DNA from: Mermis nigrescens
Taxonomy: Eukaryota > Nematoda > Enoplea > Mermithida > Mermithidae
NCBI GenBank assembly: GCA_036768485.1
Contig: JAVLUZ010000154.1
Location: forward strand, 44,391,458-44,455,457
Reading direction: 5' to 3'
Length of the DNA stretch: 64,000 nucleotides
Shown: positions 1 through 10,052 of the stretch, piece after piece
Numbering within the stretch: position 1 is the first letter of the stretch
How the letters are laid out: the number at the start of each line of letters is the position of its first letter
The notes under the pieces: model-generated
What the model was told of the DNA's origin: nothing
The model's input: only the letters and a program-made list of their open reading frames with translations
Databases searched by the model: none
Program-made: the position numbers and the translations under genes

Positions 1-589
1 GCGACGCGATTCTGCGTGAAGTATGAATGAGCATTAAAGCGTAGTTTTGCGGCTCAACCTCGAAACAGCCCTGTCGTTAATTTTTTTTATATTGGGTGAA
101 AGAATCGTGTTATTTTGTTCTGGTCTACCGCCCCTTCTAAGCACAAGCTGATCACAGCAGCATCAATAACAATATTCCTGTTATTTTTAGTGTGGTTATA
201 ATATGCGATAGAATTTTTCAGTTCAAGCAGGCATGGAGCTCATTCGTTTGTGATTGTTCATCTTGAGTGGGCGAAAAGCAGTTTTTTCAAGTAATGAAAT
301 ACTCGATCTAACTTATGCAAATTTAAGGAAAAATAGCCAACGGTGTTATAAAACGTCAGAAGAAAACTAATTATTGTCGTAAAATTCGAGGGCTACAAAA
401 AATTCACTTACGGTAGAATGGGGATATAGCAGAGGAGGGTGAATATCCGAAAATCAATAGTGTGTTCATGTATGACTGCACACATGTTCAGTACACATAA
501 TCAAAACAAAGACCTCGCGAGGTTTTCCTAGCGGATATTCGTTATATAGAAAATGCAAAACGATATGTAGGCATATCTGATTTCGAACA

Positions 590-668
590 ACCTTTATTGA
601 ACTGAATTGAACTGAAATATTTTATTGTCAGAAAATCATTTACGCAAACGAGTAAAAATACATAAGAC
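590..668 (-). mobile_element. CR1-like retrotransposon 3' remnant
   Basis: The stretch TATTTTATTGTCAGAAAA resembles the 3' part of the fuller CR1 copy near 21.39 kb (GTGTTTATTGTCAGAAAA). It is cut off by the family A MITE that follows. It is probably the same old CR1 copy that resumes near 1680. Bases 1-590 hold no gene or repeat I recognise. Confidence 0.4.
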
Positions 669-934
669 CATAGGTGCACGCATGGCCAGTCGGAGGGGAG
701 GGGTCAGTCGGTCTTGAGGGTCAATAATTGAGAATTTTTGGGCCGAAATGACTTCAAAAACTGATATAAGCGCTAAAATAGCATTAAAAGTGCGTTATTA
801 CCCAGGTTCTGGTCAATTTGAAGCACTTTTGAAGAAAATTGTCAATTTTCATTTATTTTTCGCCTTCATTTTGCCTCATCCATGTTTCCATTCTAGGGGT
901 TAGACCCCACCCTCCTCCCCCACGTGCATTTCTG
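669..934 (+). mobile_element. Family A hAT-type MITE
   Basis: A 266-bp element begins CATAGGTGCACGCATGG and ends CACGTGCATTTCTG. It is flanked on both sides by the exact 8-bp duplication CATAAGAC (661-668 and 935-942). It has no coding capacity. The same interior, with the recurring phrase for 'gtaataacg/gcgctaaaatagc', is found near 8.34-8.56, 9.21-9.82, 17.9-18.2 and 36.6-36.9 kb. The 8-bp TSD and short terminal repeats point to a hAT transposase. Confidence 0.8.
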
Positions 935-1139
935 CATAAGACGAATGACATGAAGACTAAACAGAAGACTTGACTTACTTGACTTAATCTCTATAAACGA
1001 TGATGTCATCTTCTGTAAGGCAAATGAGAACCACGTTGTGGAGGCCAAGGGCAGGGCGTCTCTTATTATTCCACGCCATTGATTACGATTTAGGGCGGCT
1101 TTCAGAGCATCGGTTAATGAAAAATGTAGTGGTTGGAGG

Positions 1140-1545
1140 CATACATGCACAGTATGGGAATTCTGGGGGGGTGAAAACCTATAGTGCCTTTTTTGGGCCC
1201 AAAATGGCCGGTACGCGTTAAAAAACATCGTTTTTTGGCGTTTCTGACGATACTCTATCCTTCTAGAGCATGAAATCATGGGAAAAATTTCGAAAAAAGT
1301 CGAATAAATTGACCAATATATCGCTTAAAACATGAATATATGGCGCGAAGCGCCGAAAATTTGGATATGTTGAGCAAATAGATAGCCAAAAAGCCTTAAA
1401 AAGACACTTTTTCTACCAATTTTCAGGTAAGTTTAGGAAACTTTTGAAAAATCGCCAATTCTGGGGGGAGGTGAAAATTTTTTTGCGGGGGTGAATAATG
1501 ATTCTGCGGGGGTGAAACAATTCCAAACCCCCAAGATCATGTATG
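1140..1545 (+). mobile_element. Family B hAT-type MITE
   Basis: A 406-bp element begins CATACATGCACAG and ends GATCATGTATG, flanked by the 8-bp duplication GTTGGAGG (1132-1139 and 1546-1553). It carries a G-run about 20 bp inside each end and a perfect GGCGC-GAA-GCGCC hairpin (1342-1354). Other copies lie at 6573-6974, 31.11-32.40, 37.33-37.71 and 40532-40949. ORFs over it on either strand are by-products of its composition. Confidence 0.8.
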
Positions 1546-1928
1546 GTTGGAGGTCTTGCGCAACCTGATTCGACCATGTTTTTTTGGAGCGTTTCTTGCG
1601 GTTTTCCAATCTGTTGGTCTAACAGCTGACAAGCATTGGAACATAAGGGCATACAGATCACAAAATGATTACTTAGGTATGTCCCACGTAATTTGACTAT
1701 TACTTGAAGTCACACCACGTGATCGGGTAGTAGGTTTTATATATGTAAATATCTTTGGCAAGCGTCGTTTAAGTGCATATTCGAACGGACAACTGGTAAA
1801 ACGAGCTTGTCGCTTTCCGGCTTGTCTGATGTTGTAGTAGCTTCAATGCAAGATTAGTAATTTGATACATAAGACGTAAGCTTAAGTGAAAGCGGCTAGT
1901 TCTAAAGAAGGTAAGTTGAGAAGTTTAA

Positions 1929-3736
1929 AGAGTCAATGTCTGTAAGAATCACCTTGCTGTAATAGTGACTTACATAAGCAAAAAAATAATTTTTCTTTGT
2001 TTTAACATATATTACACAACTTTTTACGCTGATTCCGAATCTGAAAACCGTTTTACACAAAAATGACTTTTTGCTGACTTATAGGGGTGTAAAGTGTGAA
2101 AAATCGGAATATGTGCCGAATTTCATATGTTGATTAATATTTTCCGGAATAATTAACATTTTTCAATGCAGTTTTTTTAAATTACAGAAGATTAAATGGG
2201 CGTTACAAAAAGTATAAAAAGTTTGTTTACCGGATCATCCCACGGGATACAGCAGTCAATAAAAGTCAAAAATATGAATTTTTGCACTTGCAACATTTTT
2301 ACTTTTTTAGCCATAAGTCCAGAGTGGTCATACAGAATCGAACCTTATTTCACCACAATATGTGCCACCTATGTATCCGTTTCTGTGTAAAAAATGAAGG
2401 ATATGTGATGGATAGTTATTGACCACTTTTGACAAACGTGAAATTAACTCATGTGTTCAAATTTCAAAAATGATACATTTGTGCTATAAATAATTTAACG
2501 TTTCGATCTATAACTCCAGAACTGTAAAACATTGTGCGACTGCATCATACCACAGCTTGTACCATCTATGTGCCTAAGTGCTTGCAAAAGATCATGCGTA
2601 TACCTTAACTGGTTGTTGACCATTTCTGACAAACGGTAATTGAACTCAATTGGTCAAAGTCGAAAAAATCATACATGTGTGGTACAAATAACTTTCCTTT
2701 TGGAGCTGTAATTCGGAAAATAAAATTCATCTTGTGGCCACATTACACCACAATTTGCACTATCTATTTGCCTAATTATATGCAAAAATCCATCTATATA
2801 TGTTTGACATTTATTGACCATTTGTGGACAACGTAAACTTAGCTCCATTGGTCAAAATCAAAATGTCACACATTGGTGCTTCAAAAAATTTTTCTTTCGG
2901 CTCTGTAACTCAAGAATTAGGACACATTTTTTAACCGCATTACACCACAGTCTCTACCATATATGTCCCTAATTGTACACAAAAAATCATCTGCATGTTC
3001 TACGTACTTATCTATCAGCCATATTTCACAAGTGTGAACTTAACCTAATTGGTCAAAGTGAAAAAATGCATGCTTTTGTTTCAAATAATTTTATTTTCTA
3101 TTTCTAACGAGAAGTAAAATCTATCTGGTGACCATACTACGCCACGGTTCGCACTATCTATTTGCCTAATTGCATGCAAAAAATTCATACATATATGTTG
3201 GATTATATTTATTTATTATTTTTACCTGTAGAAAATCCTAACATAAAGCAATATGTTTTATATCGTCAAAATTCAATTGTCAAAACATTCTGAATGAATC
3301 AATGTGTCTTCAACGTCATCTGCCTCATCATCTAGATTTGGGTCTGGTTGGAAAAAATCTTCTAAGCAGTCATCTTCATCAGTTTCAGTTGGGACAATTG
3401 CTTCTCTTTTTCGTGCTTCCCGCGACCAAAATCCTGCAATTTGCTGCCATGATAAAAACTCAGATTGCCTGAATTGGGGCAATCTTCGCATTTCAGTTGC
3501 AGTCTCCCTTGGATCGCACTTTCTTCGAGCCTTAATCCCATCATCAAATTTTTTAAGCAAATATTGGCGCTGGTTTTCTGTGAATGCTTTACAAGATCTT
3601 TTTTGCCTTAAAGCCCAGCCAGTTGGTAATCTTTGGATTGAATCATCTTCTGCATTAAATTCCCAGAATTGCTGCAAAACTTCATTTAGACTTGGAAGCC
3701 GAGGCATTAGCTGCCAATTTTCTATTTGTTTCTTGT
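1929..3736 (+). repeat. Left arm of 1.8-kb inverted repeat
   Basis: Any position x in this arm pairs with about 7702-x in the right arm. The arms differ by scattered substitutions and a few small indels near the outer ends, so they are highly but not perfectly identical. The non-coding part (1929-3270) contains loosely repeated phrases of the type 'ccacaatntgnaccatctatntgcctaa' about every 200 bp. Confidence 0.85.
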
Positions 3737-3952
3737 ACGTTGTAATAGCTGCATCACGCAATGTCAGTCGTTCAGGCTGAAACTGGTGATTTGCTAACTC
3801 CATGTGATTTTCAAGGGATCGATGTCTTTGAAATGATTTCACGCAACCAGGAATAGTACAAGTAAACAGTTGCAAAGATCTTGCTGAGCTGTCTTCTTCT
3901 GGTAAAACTGGCACAAATGTTGCTGTTGACTGATCCCTTGTCATGGGCTCTT
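3273..3952 (-). CDS. C2H2 zinc-finger protein of unknown function (terminal exon)
   Basis: An open frame of 223 codons runs from ATG at 3944 to the stop at 3273. It encodes one C2H2 finger (Cys29, Cys34, His47, His53; C-X4-C-X12-H-X5-H), then a basic helical region including AFTENQRQYLLKKFDDG and SWQQIAGFWSREARKR, and an acidic tail. I recall a metazoan family with a similar 'KRFT..QK.YL..KF..G...DP' block near the C terminus; its function is unknown to me. A strong acceptor (pyrimidine tract then CCTAG) lies at 3953-3985, so this is probably the last exon. The frame stays open a further 58 codons upstream into the opposite arm, which I take as chance. The finger lies in the single-copy loop; the rest is duplicated in the right arm. 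Confidence 0.6.
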
Positions 3953-3965
3953 CTAGGATGAAGAA

Positions 3966-5762
3966 ACAAGAAACAAATAGAAAATCGGCAGCTAATGCCT
4001 CGGCTTCCAAGTCTAAATGAAGTTTTGCAGCAATTCTGGGAGATGTATGCAGATGATGATTCAACCCAAAGATTACCAACTGGCTGGGCTTTAAGGCAAA
4101 AAAGATCTTGTAAAGCATTCACAGAAAACCAGCGCCAATATTTGCTTAAAAAATTTGATGATGGGATTAAGGCTCGAAGAAAGTGCGATCCAAGGGAGAC
4201 TGCAACTGAAATGCGAAGATTGCCCCAATTCAAGCAATCTGAGTTTTTATCATGGCAGCAAATCGCAGGATTTTGGTCGCGGGAAGCACGAAAAAGAGAA
4301 GCAATTGTCCCAACTGAAACTGATGAAGATGACTGCTTAGAAGATTTTTTCCAACCAGACCCAAATCTAGATGATGAGGCAGATGACGTTGAAGACACAT
4401 TGATTCATTCAGAATGTTTTGACAATTGAATTTTGACGATATAAAACATATTGCTTTATGTTAGGATTTTCTACAGGTAAAAATAATAAATAAATATAAT
4501 CCAACATATATGTATGAATTTTTTGCATGCAATTAGGCAAATAGATAGTGCGAACCGTGGCGTAGTATGGTCACCAGATAGATTTTACTTCTCGTTAGAA
4601 ATAGAAAATAAAATTATTTGAAACAAAAGCATGCATTTTTTCACTTTGACCAATTAGGTTAAGTTCACACTTGTGAAATATGGCTGATAGATAAGTACGT
4701 AGAACATGCAGATGATTTTTTGTGTACAATTAGGGACATATATGGTAGAGACTGTGGTGTAATGCGGTTAAAAAATGTGTCCTAATTCTTGAGTTACAGA
4801 GCCGAAAGAAAAATTTTTTGAAGCACCAATGTGTGACATTTTGATTTTGACCAATGGAGCTAAGTTTACGTTGTCCACAAATGGTCAATAAATGTCAAAC
4901 ATATATAGATGGATTTTTGCATATAATTAGGCAAATAGATAGTGCAAATTGTGGTGTAATGTGGCCACAAGATGAATTTTATTTTCCGAATTACAGCTCC
5001 AAAAGGAAAGTTATTTGTACCACACATGTATGATTTTTTCGACTTTGACCAATTGAGTTCAATTACCGTTTGTCAGAAATGGTCAACAACCAGTTAAGGT
5101 ATACGCATGATCTTTTGCAAGCACTTAGGCACATAGATGGTACAAGCTGTGGTATGATGCAGTCGCACAATGTTTTACAGTTCTGGAGTTATAGATCGAA
5201 ACGTTAAATTATTTATAGCACAAATGTATCATTTTTGAAATTTGAACACATGAGTTAATTTCACGTTTGTCAAAAGTGGTCAATAACTATCCATCACATA
5301 TCCTTCATTTTTTACACAGAAACGGATACATAGGTGGCACATATTGTGGTGAAATAAGGTTCGATTCTGTATGACCACTCTGGACTTATGGCTAAAAAAG
5401 TAAAAATGTTGCAAAAGCAAAAATTCATATTTTTGACTTTTATTGACTGCTGTATCCCGTGGGATGATCCGGTAAACAAACTTTTTATACTTTTTGTAAC
5501 GCCCATTTAATCTTCTGTAATTTAAAAAAACTGCATTGAAAAATGTTAATTATTCCGGAAAATATTAATCAACATATGAAATTCGGCACATATTCCGATT
5601 TTTCACACTTTACACCCCTATAAGTCAGCAAAAAATCATTTTTGTGTAAAACGGTTTTCAGATTCGGAATCAGCGTAAAAATTTGTGTAATATATGTTAA
5701 AATTAAGAAAAATTAATTTTTTACTTATGTAAGGTTAAGGTGGTCCTTACAGAAACTGACTC
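3966..5762 (-). repeat. Right arm of 1.8-kb inverted repeat
   Basis: This is the inverted partner of 1929-3736. It carries a truncated antiparallel copy of the C2H2 gene's 3' part (3995-4429) and the same non-coding tail out to the TAA/TTAA junction. Confidence 0.85.
3995..4429 (+). pseudogene. Truncated inverted copy of the C2H2 gene
   Basis: A 144-codon frame repeats the C-terminal two thirds of the minus-strand C2H2 protein. It shows only a few amino-acid changes (for example FWEMYADDD in place of FWEFNAEDD) and the same stop. It lacks the zinc finger and the acceptor, because the palindrome breaks just upstream. The frame has stayed open, which suggests a recent duplication, gene conversion between arms, or use as a protein. 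Confidence 0.55.
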
Positions 5763-5851
5763 TTAAGCGTTCTGTATAAGATAAATAACTAATGTAAATC
5801 GAAAATGCTTTTAGTAAATTTACGTTGAACATTTCCAAGACGACTTATATC

Positions 5852-6106
5852 CACGCGTTGGTGTGGGAGGTTGGGAGGTATGCACCTCCCAAAAGGCCGG
5901 ATACCCCCAGAAACCAAAATAAGCCCCCCCCAAATTCAATTTTTTAATTTTTTTGTGTTTTTCCGCAATTTTTTGATCTTAATGGATAGTGCTCGATGAG
6001 AAACGTTGAAAAATGGTGTTTTTTCGCCATACCACCAATTTTTGAGACCATTTTCTGACCTTTTAAAAATCTTGCACCACCAGAATTTCGGTGCTGCCCA
6101 CCTATG
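5852..6106 (-). mobile_element. Family E hAT-type MITE
   Basis: This reverse-oriented copy of about 255 bp ends GTGCTGCCCACCTATG, with imperfect flanks CTTATATC and CTCATATT (6 of 8 matching). Family E has G-runs beside both ends and the interior phrase 'ggtggtatggcgaaaaaacacc'. It interrupts the CR1 fragment. Confidence 0.7.
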
Positions 6107-6403
6107 CTCATATTGTTAATGGATTCTAGATAGATACGGATCTGAAATGTCTATATTACGATAAAGAAAAGCTTTGTGTATGAGAAAACAACGAGAAACA
6201 GCTTTATATTATTTGCAATGGTTACATTATTGGAACGATAAAGCATTTTTGGATTATTACTGCCGAGATGCAAAACAGCTCATTTATCCGTGCCACTTAT
6301 TAGACCAAGTGAACAATATCTAGGTCTTCTTGTATCGAAAGAATCAAAAGAAGGACCAAATATTTTATTGCTGACTATATCTCAGAGTACCTATAGTCGC
6401 AAA

Positions 6404-6564
6404 CACACATGGATGTAGATGGTTTGGGGAGGTTACACCCCCAGAATCCGGTAGACCCCCTAAAAATCGATAGACCCCCAGAATTGAATTTTCGGCATGT
6501 TTTTGGTATTTTTGCTGGTTTTACACAACTTAGACCCTCCAGAATTTGGCTGCTGCCTTGTATG
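6404..6564 (+). mobile_element. Family K hAT-type MITE
   Basis: A 161-bp element begins CACACATGGATGTAG and ends CTGCCTTGTATG. It is flanked by GTCGCAAA (6396-6403) and TTCGCAAG (6565-6572). Family B then inserted exactly at its right duplication, leaving a third version, GTCGCAAG, at 6975-6982. Confidence 0.65.
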
Positions 6565-6572
6565 TTCGCAAG

Positions 6573-6974
6573 CATATATACATGTACAGCAAGGGAATTC
6601 TGGGGTAGGTGAAATCAAAAAGTGCCTTTTTTGGGTCCAAAAATGGTAATTACGCGTCAAAAACATCGTTGTTCAGCGTTTCTGACGATCCTATATCTTT
6701 CTAGAGGATAAAAGCATAAAAAAATTACAAAAAAATCCAAAAAGCCGGAACAAATTGAACAAAATATAGTCAAAACATGAGTATACCAAAAATTTGGCAC
6801 TTTTGAACAAATAGATAGCTAAAATTACTTAAAGAAGCATCTTTTCTACAAATTTTCAGGAAGTTTTTGGAACTTCCGAAAACTCGCCATTTCTGAGGGA
6901 GGGGGCTGGAAAAATTTTTGCGGGATGGTAATCCTTCTGGGGGAACAGGTGAAGCCCTCCCCAGATCATATATG
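6573..6974 (+). mobile_element. Family B hAT-type MITE
   Basis: The element begins CATATATACATGTACAG and ends CAGATCATATATG. The flanks TTCGCAAG and GTCGCAAG match at 7 of 8 bases. Its right end lies only about 58 bp before the start of the Kazal exon, within the preceding intron. Confidence 0.75.
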
Positions 6975-7032
6975 GTCGCAAGACATATTGTATTGCTTAA
7001 TCAAAATGATCAGCATATTTTGGACTTTTTAG

Positions 7033-7352
7033 GCACAGTGTCAGAACGCATTTGGTATCGTGAGAATTGTCCTCTAGAGACGTTTGCCGGACGTTTTTGC
7101 CTGTCAACTTATTTGAACAGTGACAATTTATGTGCTATTCGAACAATTACTCCCGAAATGTGTCAAATTCATAACGCAGCGAATAGTTTGCCTATCTGTT
7201 CGGACAGAATCAGCTACCCAAACGAATGTGATTTCAACTACCAAATTTCTCATCGTAACATTAATTCCGCTGATGCAGCTTCTGTTTCATCATGTCCAAT
7301 TGAACAGTGCGCTGCCGGAATATGTATGCAAAATTCATTGTACGAGTATTAG
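7033..7352 (+). CDS. Kazal-like secreted protein, terminal exon (partial)
   Basis: The exon begins after the acceptor TTTGGACTTTTTAG (phase 1, two bases complete the codon) and runs about 106 codons to TAG at 7350. It encodes nine cysteines in a secreted-type pattern. The block PICSDRISYPNECDFNYQIS matches the Kazal core (C..D...Y.N.C....C-like), the serine-protease-inhibitor or follistatin-type fold. The second cysteine-rich part (SSCPIEQCAAGIC) is unassigned. Upstream exons, including the signal peptide, are not seen: the region to the left is TE. Alternatively it is one of the small cysteine-rich secreted families that borrow a Kazal-like core. Confidence 0.6.
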
Positions 7353-7820
7353 GTACCTTCCCTGATTTTGTAAGTTAGCAAGAAGGATCTATCTTGAAAA
7401 CTTGGCTTAAGATGGTCCCTTAAATCTTATGCTTTCTTATGCACTCTGAGGTTCATGAGGACAAAAGTTACCTAACTTGGATAGCCAGTATTTTCGTTCA
7501 TATCCTTAGCTGTACTTCCGATTGTATCAAATATATGTAGTAAATGCAGCAAAAACAAGCGCATCAGATCAGCCTGTAAACTCATGTGCTGATATAGGTT
7601 TTAGAATGCCTCACGAAGATCTAGCGATCAGGAGTTCTTTTTGGCCTTACAGTATAATAATGTACAGTGAAAAACTAAACACCGTTAAAATGTTCGGCAT
7701 TGTTGCGTTAGCTTACGCCCGTTTTTCATTTTAAAGGAACAAATGTGACTGATCCAGGACATTCAGTAAAATTTTGTTCTTTATTGATGCGTTACAATCA
7801 GACATCGTGGCGGGGAGTTG
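7353..7820. other. Unassigned spacer after Kazal exon
   Basis: I see no repeat or convincing exon here. The one open frame (7522-7734) has no splice sites or recognisable domain. Confidence 0.4.
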
Positions 7821-7821
7821 G

Positions 7822-8062
7822 GGGTAGGTGGGCAGCACCAAAAATGGGGAGTGTAAGATTTTTTAAAGTCAAAAGATGGTCTTAAAAAATGGTGGTATGA
7901 CAAAAAACACCATTTTTAAACGTTCTTATCGAGCACTTTGACATCAAAAAATCGCGAAAAAAATAAAAAATTTCGAACATTGAATTCTAGGGGTATTTTG
8001 GTTTGGGGGGGGTATTCGGCCTTTTGGATGGGTGCATACCCCATCCCCCATGCCCACATTTG
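7822..8062 (+). mobile_element. Family E-like MITE, diverged
   Basis: It begins near TAGGTGGGCAGCACC and ends near CCCATGCCCACATTTG. The interior matches family E, but it is older than its neighbours and its TSD is not resolved. The next family E copy inserted at its right edge. Confidence 0.5.
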
Positions 8063-8070
8063 GTCTAGAC

Positions 8071-8328
8071 CATAGGTGGGCAGCACCGAAATTCTGGGGG
8101 GGTGAAAAAATTTTCAAAGGTCAAAAAATGGTCTTAACAGTGGTCGTATGGCAAAAAAAACACCATTTTTCGACGTTTCTTATCGAGCACTATCCAATGC
8201 CATCAAAAAATCGCTAAAAAAGCAAAAAAAAATTTCAAAATTTGAATTCTGCGGGGGGGGTATTTCGATTTCTGGGGGGTTTCAACTTCTGGGGGTGCAT
8301 ACCCCCAAACCGCCCACGCCCATGTGTG
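8071..8328 (+). mobile_element. Family E hAT-type MITE
   Basis: The element runs from CATAGGTGGGCAGC to CGCCCATGTGTG. It is flanked by the palindromic 8-bp duplication GTCTAGAC (8063-8070 and 8329-8336), exact on both sides. Confidence 0.85.
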
Positions 8329-8336
8329 GTCTAGAC

Positions 8337-8558
8337 CTTCAGAATAGACAAATGGAAAATTTTATGGAGAAAATGTGTCGAAATGAAGGTCAAAACGGAG
8401 GAAAATTGAAAATTTCCATTAAAAGTGTTTCAAATTGACCCGGAACTGTGAATAACGTAGTTTTAACGCTATTTTAATGCTTATACCAGTTTTCGAGGTT
8501 GCTTTGGCTCAAAAATCCTAATTCCTGGACCCCCCAGATCGGCCATGCTATGCACCTA
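8337..8558 (-). mobile_element. Family A MITE, partial, reverse
   Basis: The interior matches family A in reverse and ends CCATGCTATGCACCTATC. Its other end is lost at the family E insertion (8071-8328), whose target GTCTAGAC is a family A internal sequence. Confidence 0.6.
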
Positions 8559-8649
8559 TCTTACAATGCATAGATACTTATGTGCTTGTTTTGATTCACG
8601 AAACAATACGAATTAGGTACTTACTTACATACGTAACTATTGACGATCA

Positions 8650-8960
8650 TGCAGACTGACAGCATGGGAATCCCGACGGGGTCAGCTCTGAAAGAGTTTA
8701 GAAAGTTTGGGGCTTAAAAACGATGGATACATATCAATGACGCTGCTATTGGACATTTTTGACGATGTGACGATGTTCGTTCTTCTAAAACATAAAAACA
8801 TTCTTTATGTCTTTTGAAAAGACTTGAGCAAATTTAAAACATGATCAAAAAAGCGAGTATAGGTACCTAAAATTTTACACTTTTGAGCAAAAAAACCGGT
8901 TAAAATGCATGAAACAGCACGTTTTCAACGATTTTTTTCAAAAATCTGGAGTTCTGGAAG
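8650..8960 (+). mobile_element. Diverged family B-like copy
   Basis: It begins GCATGGGAATCCCGACGGGG and keeps the family B order of blocks (cgatggatac, gacgatgttcg, ttttgagcaaa), but with many changes and no clear TSD. Confidence 0.35.
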
Positions 8961-9246
8961 AGGGAGTCGGGCAGCATTCCGTGGAGAGTGACCTGAGCTG
9001 CCATTCTGAGGGTCCCCAGAAGGCTAAGCTGTTACCCATTTGAACTGGCATGACCAAAATTGATTAAACTCCATAGAACACGCATTCACGACGTTTTTAC
9101 CCAATCACCGCATTTACCCATTTGTCGCACTCGCACAATTGCCGCATTCATCCAATTGTCGTTCATCCAATCGCCGTTCATCCAAATGTCTTTCATCAAA
9201 TGGTCGCGATCAGACATGCACGTGGGGGAGAGTTGGTGGTCTAAAC

Positions 9247-9581
9247 CATACATGGGCAGCACAAAATTCTGGAGGAGGGTCAGGATTGGCAGGCACGTAG
9301 CTGTGGGGAGGGGGACTGGGGGGTCCGGACTCTCTCCCCAAAATTCAGAAAAAACCGGAAAAATAGGACTTTTCACACGTTATTTTGTGCTATTTTTGGC
9401 TTAGACCCCCAAAATTGGTGTTGGCCCCCCTAAAATATGAGGGCCAGCTTTGTGCCTGAGGATTGGGCGAATTGCCAAAACTGTTACGAAAATTAGAATT
9501 ATGGGAGTCTACAGTAATCTGCGAGGGGCTTTTCAACTTCTACGAGGTACAACGCCTCCGAACACCCCACGTCCATGTGTA
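9247..9581 (+). mobile_element. Family E MITE nested in family A
   Basis: It begins CATACATGGGCAGC and ends CCCACGTCCATGTGTA. The flanks GTCTAAAC and TTCTAAAC match at 7 of 8. Without the inner family F copy it would be of normal family E length, though much decayed. Confidence 0.75.
9290..9458 (+). mobile_element. Family F hAT MITE nested in family E
   Basis: This 169-bp element has classic hAT ends, CAGGCACGTAGCTG and CAGCTTTGTGCCTG, and the exact 8-bp duplication AGGATTGG (9282-9289 and 9459-9466). It keeps an uninterrupted GTCCGGAC inside, the site that is occupied by family E in the other copy at 43551. Confidence 0.85.
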
Positions 9582-9854
9582 TTCTAAACTCCTTACAATG
9601 GAGTGATTGAAAATTTTTTTCTTGAGAAAATAAGTCAAGATGAAGGCAACAAACAGTCGAAAATTACAAATTTTATTCCTAAAAGCTTAAAATTGACCAT
9701 GTAATAAGGTAGTTTTAACGCCATTTTAGCGCTTCATTTTTCGAGGACATTTCGGCCCGAAAAAGCTCAATTCTTGACCCCCAGACCGGCTGACCCCCAA
9801 ATCGGCCATGCTGTGCATCTATGGTCGCGATCCTGCAAGGGTTTGGTCATAGAC

Positions 9855-10052
9855 TATACAAAGAGAGACTTATACTTTGTGCACGTACACAAAGTATACG
9901 AACGCCATTCATGACAGAATGTTTAAAAAATATTTTTATGACATATAAAAAGAGATTTCTGAAATACAGTCTCTGAAGAAAGCCATAGATGCTTTTCATT
10001 GATAGCGTAGGTATACTTTGTATACGTAGAGAAAGTACGGGTCCCTCTTTAA
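9855..10052. mobile_element. Palindromic MITE-like repeat
   Basis: The ends AAAGAGAGACTTATACTTTG and the inverse of AAAGAGGGACCCGTACTTTC flank a short interior with several 'tatactttgt' blocks in both orientations. No TSD is resolved. Confidence 0.4.

Larger units (their letters stand above)
1929..5762. mobile_element. Palindromic TAA/TTAA-flanked DNA transposon
   Basis: Two arms of about 1.8 kb are inverted copies around a centre at about 3851, with a loop of about 230 bp. The termini are AGAGTCAATGTCTGTAAG (left) and the inverse of AGAGTCAGTTTCTGTAAG (right). The flanks are TTTAA|AGAGTC and GACTCT|TAAGCG, so the target duplication is TAA or TTAA. Around it an old CR1 is continuous, which confirms transposition. 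TTAA duplication is known for piggyBac and Kolobok, and 3-bp TWA for Harbinger; the superfamily is undecided. No transposase is visible; the only coding content is a C2H2 gene across the loop. Confidence 0.8.
1680..6395 (-). mobile_element. Degenerate CR1-like fragment, split by two DNA elements
   Basis: Three blocks match the 3' reverse-transcriptase region of the CR1 at 21.5-22.2 kb in order: about 1690-1924, 5767-5851 and 6107-6395. A clear match is the phrase TAGTAAATTTACG near 5813. Between the blocks sit the 3.8-kb palindrome (1929-5762) and a family E MITE (5852-6106). Since the CR1 resumes where it stopped, both are later insertions. No ORF of useful length survives. Confidence 0.65.
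9211..9823 (-). mobile_element. Family A MITE carrying two nested MITEs
   Basis: The outer element begins CAGACATGCACGTGGGG and ends CATGCTGTGCATCTATG. The exact 8-bp duplication GTCGCGAT lies at 9203-9210 and 9824-9831. A family E copy (9247-9581) lies inside it, and a family F copy (9290-9458) inside that. Confidence 0.8.

Noticed and set aside
3811..4398. Serine-rich 195-codon frame (MSSTSSASSSRFG) and its mirror at 3304-3780
   Set aside because: It is the antisense of the C2H2 coding region, produced by its acidic tail and Arg/Lys-rich codons. Both arms give it because they are inverted copies.
7522..7734. 70-codon frame after the Kazal exon
   Set aside because: No splice signals, domain or cysteine pattern.
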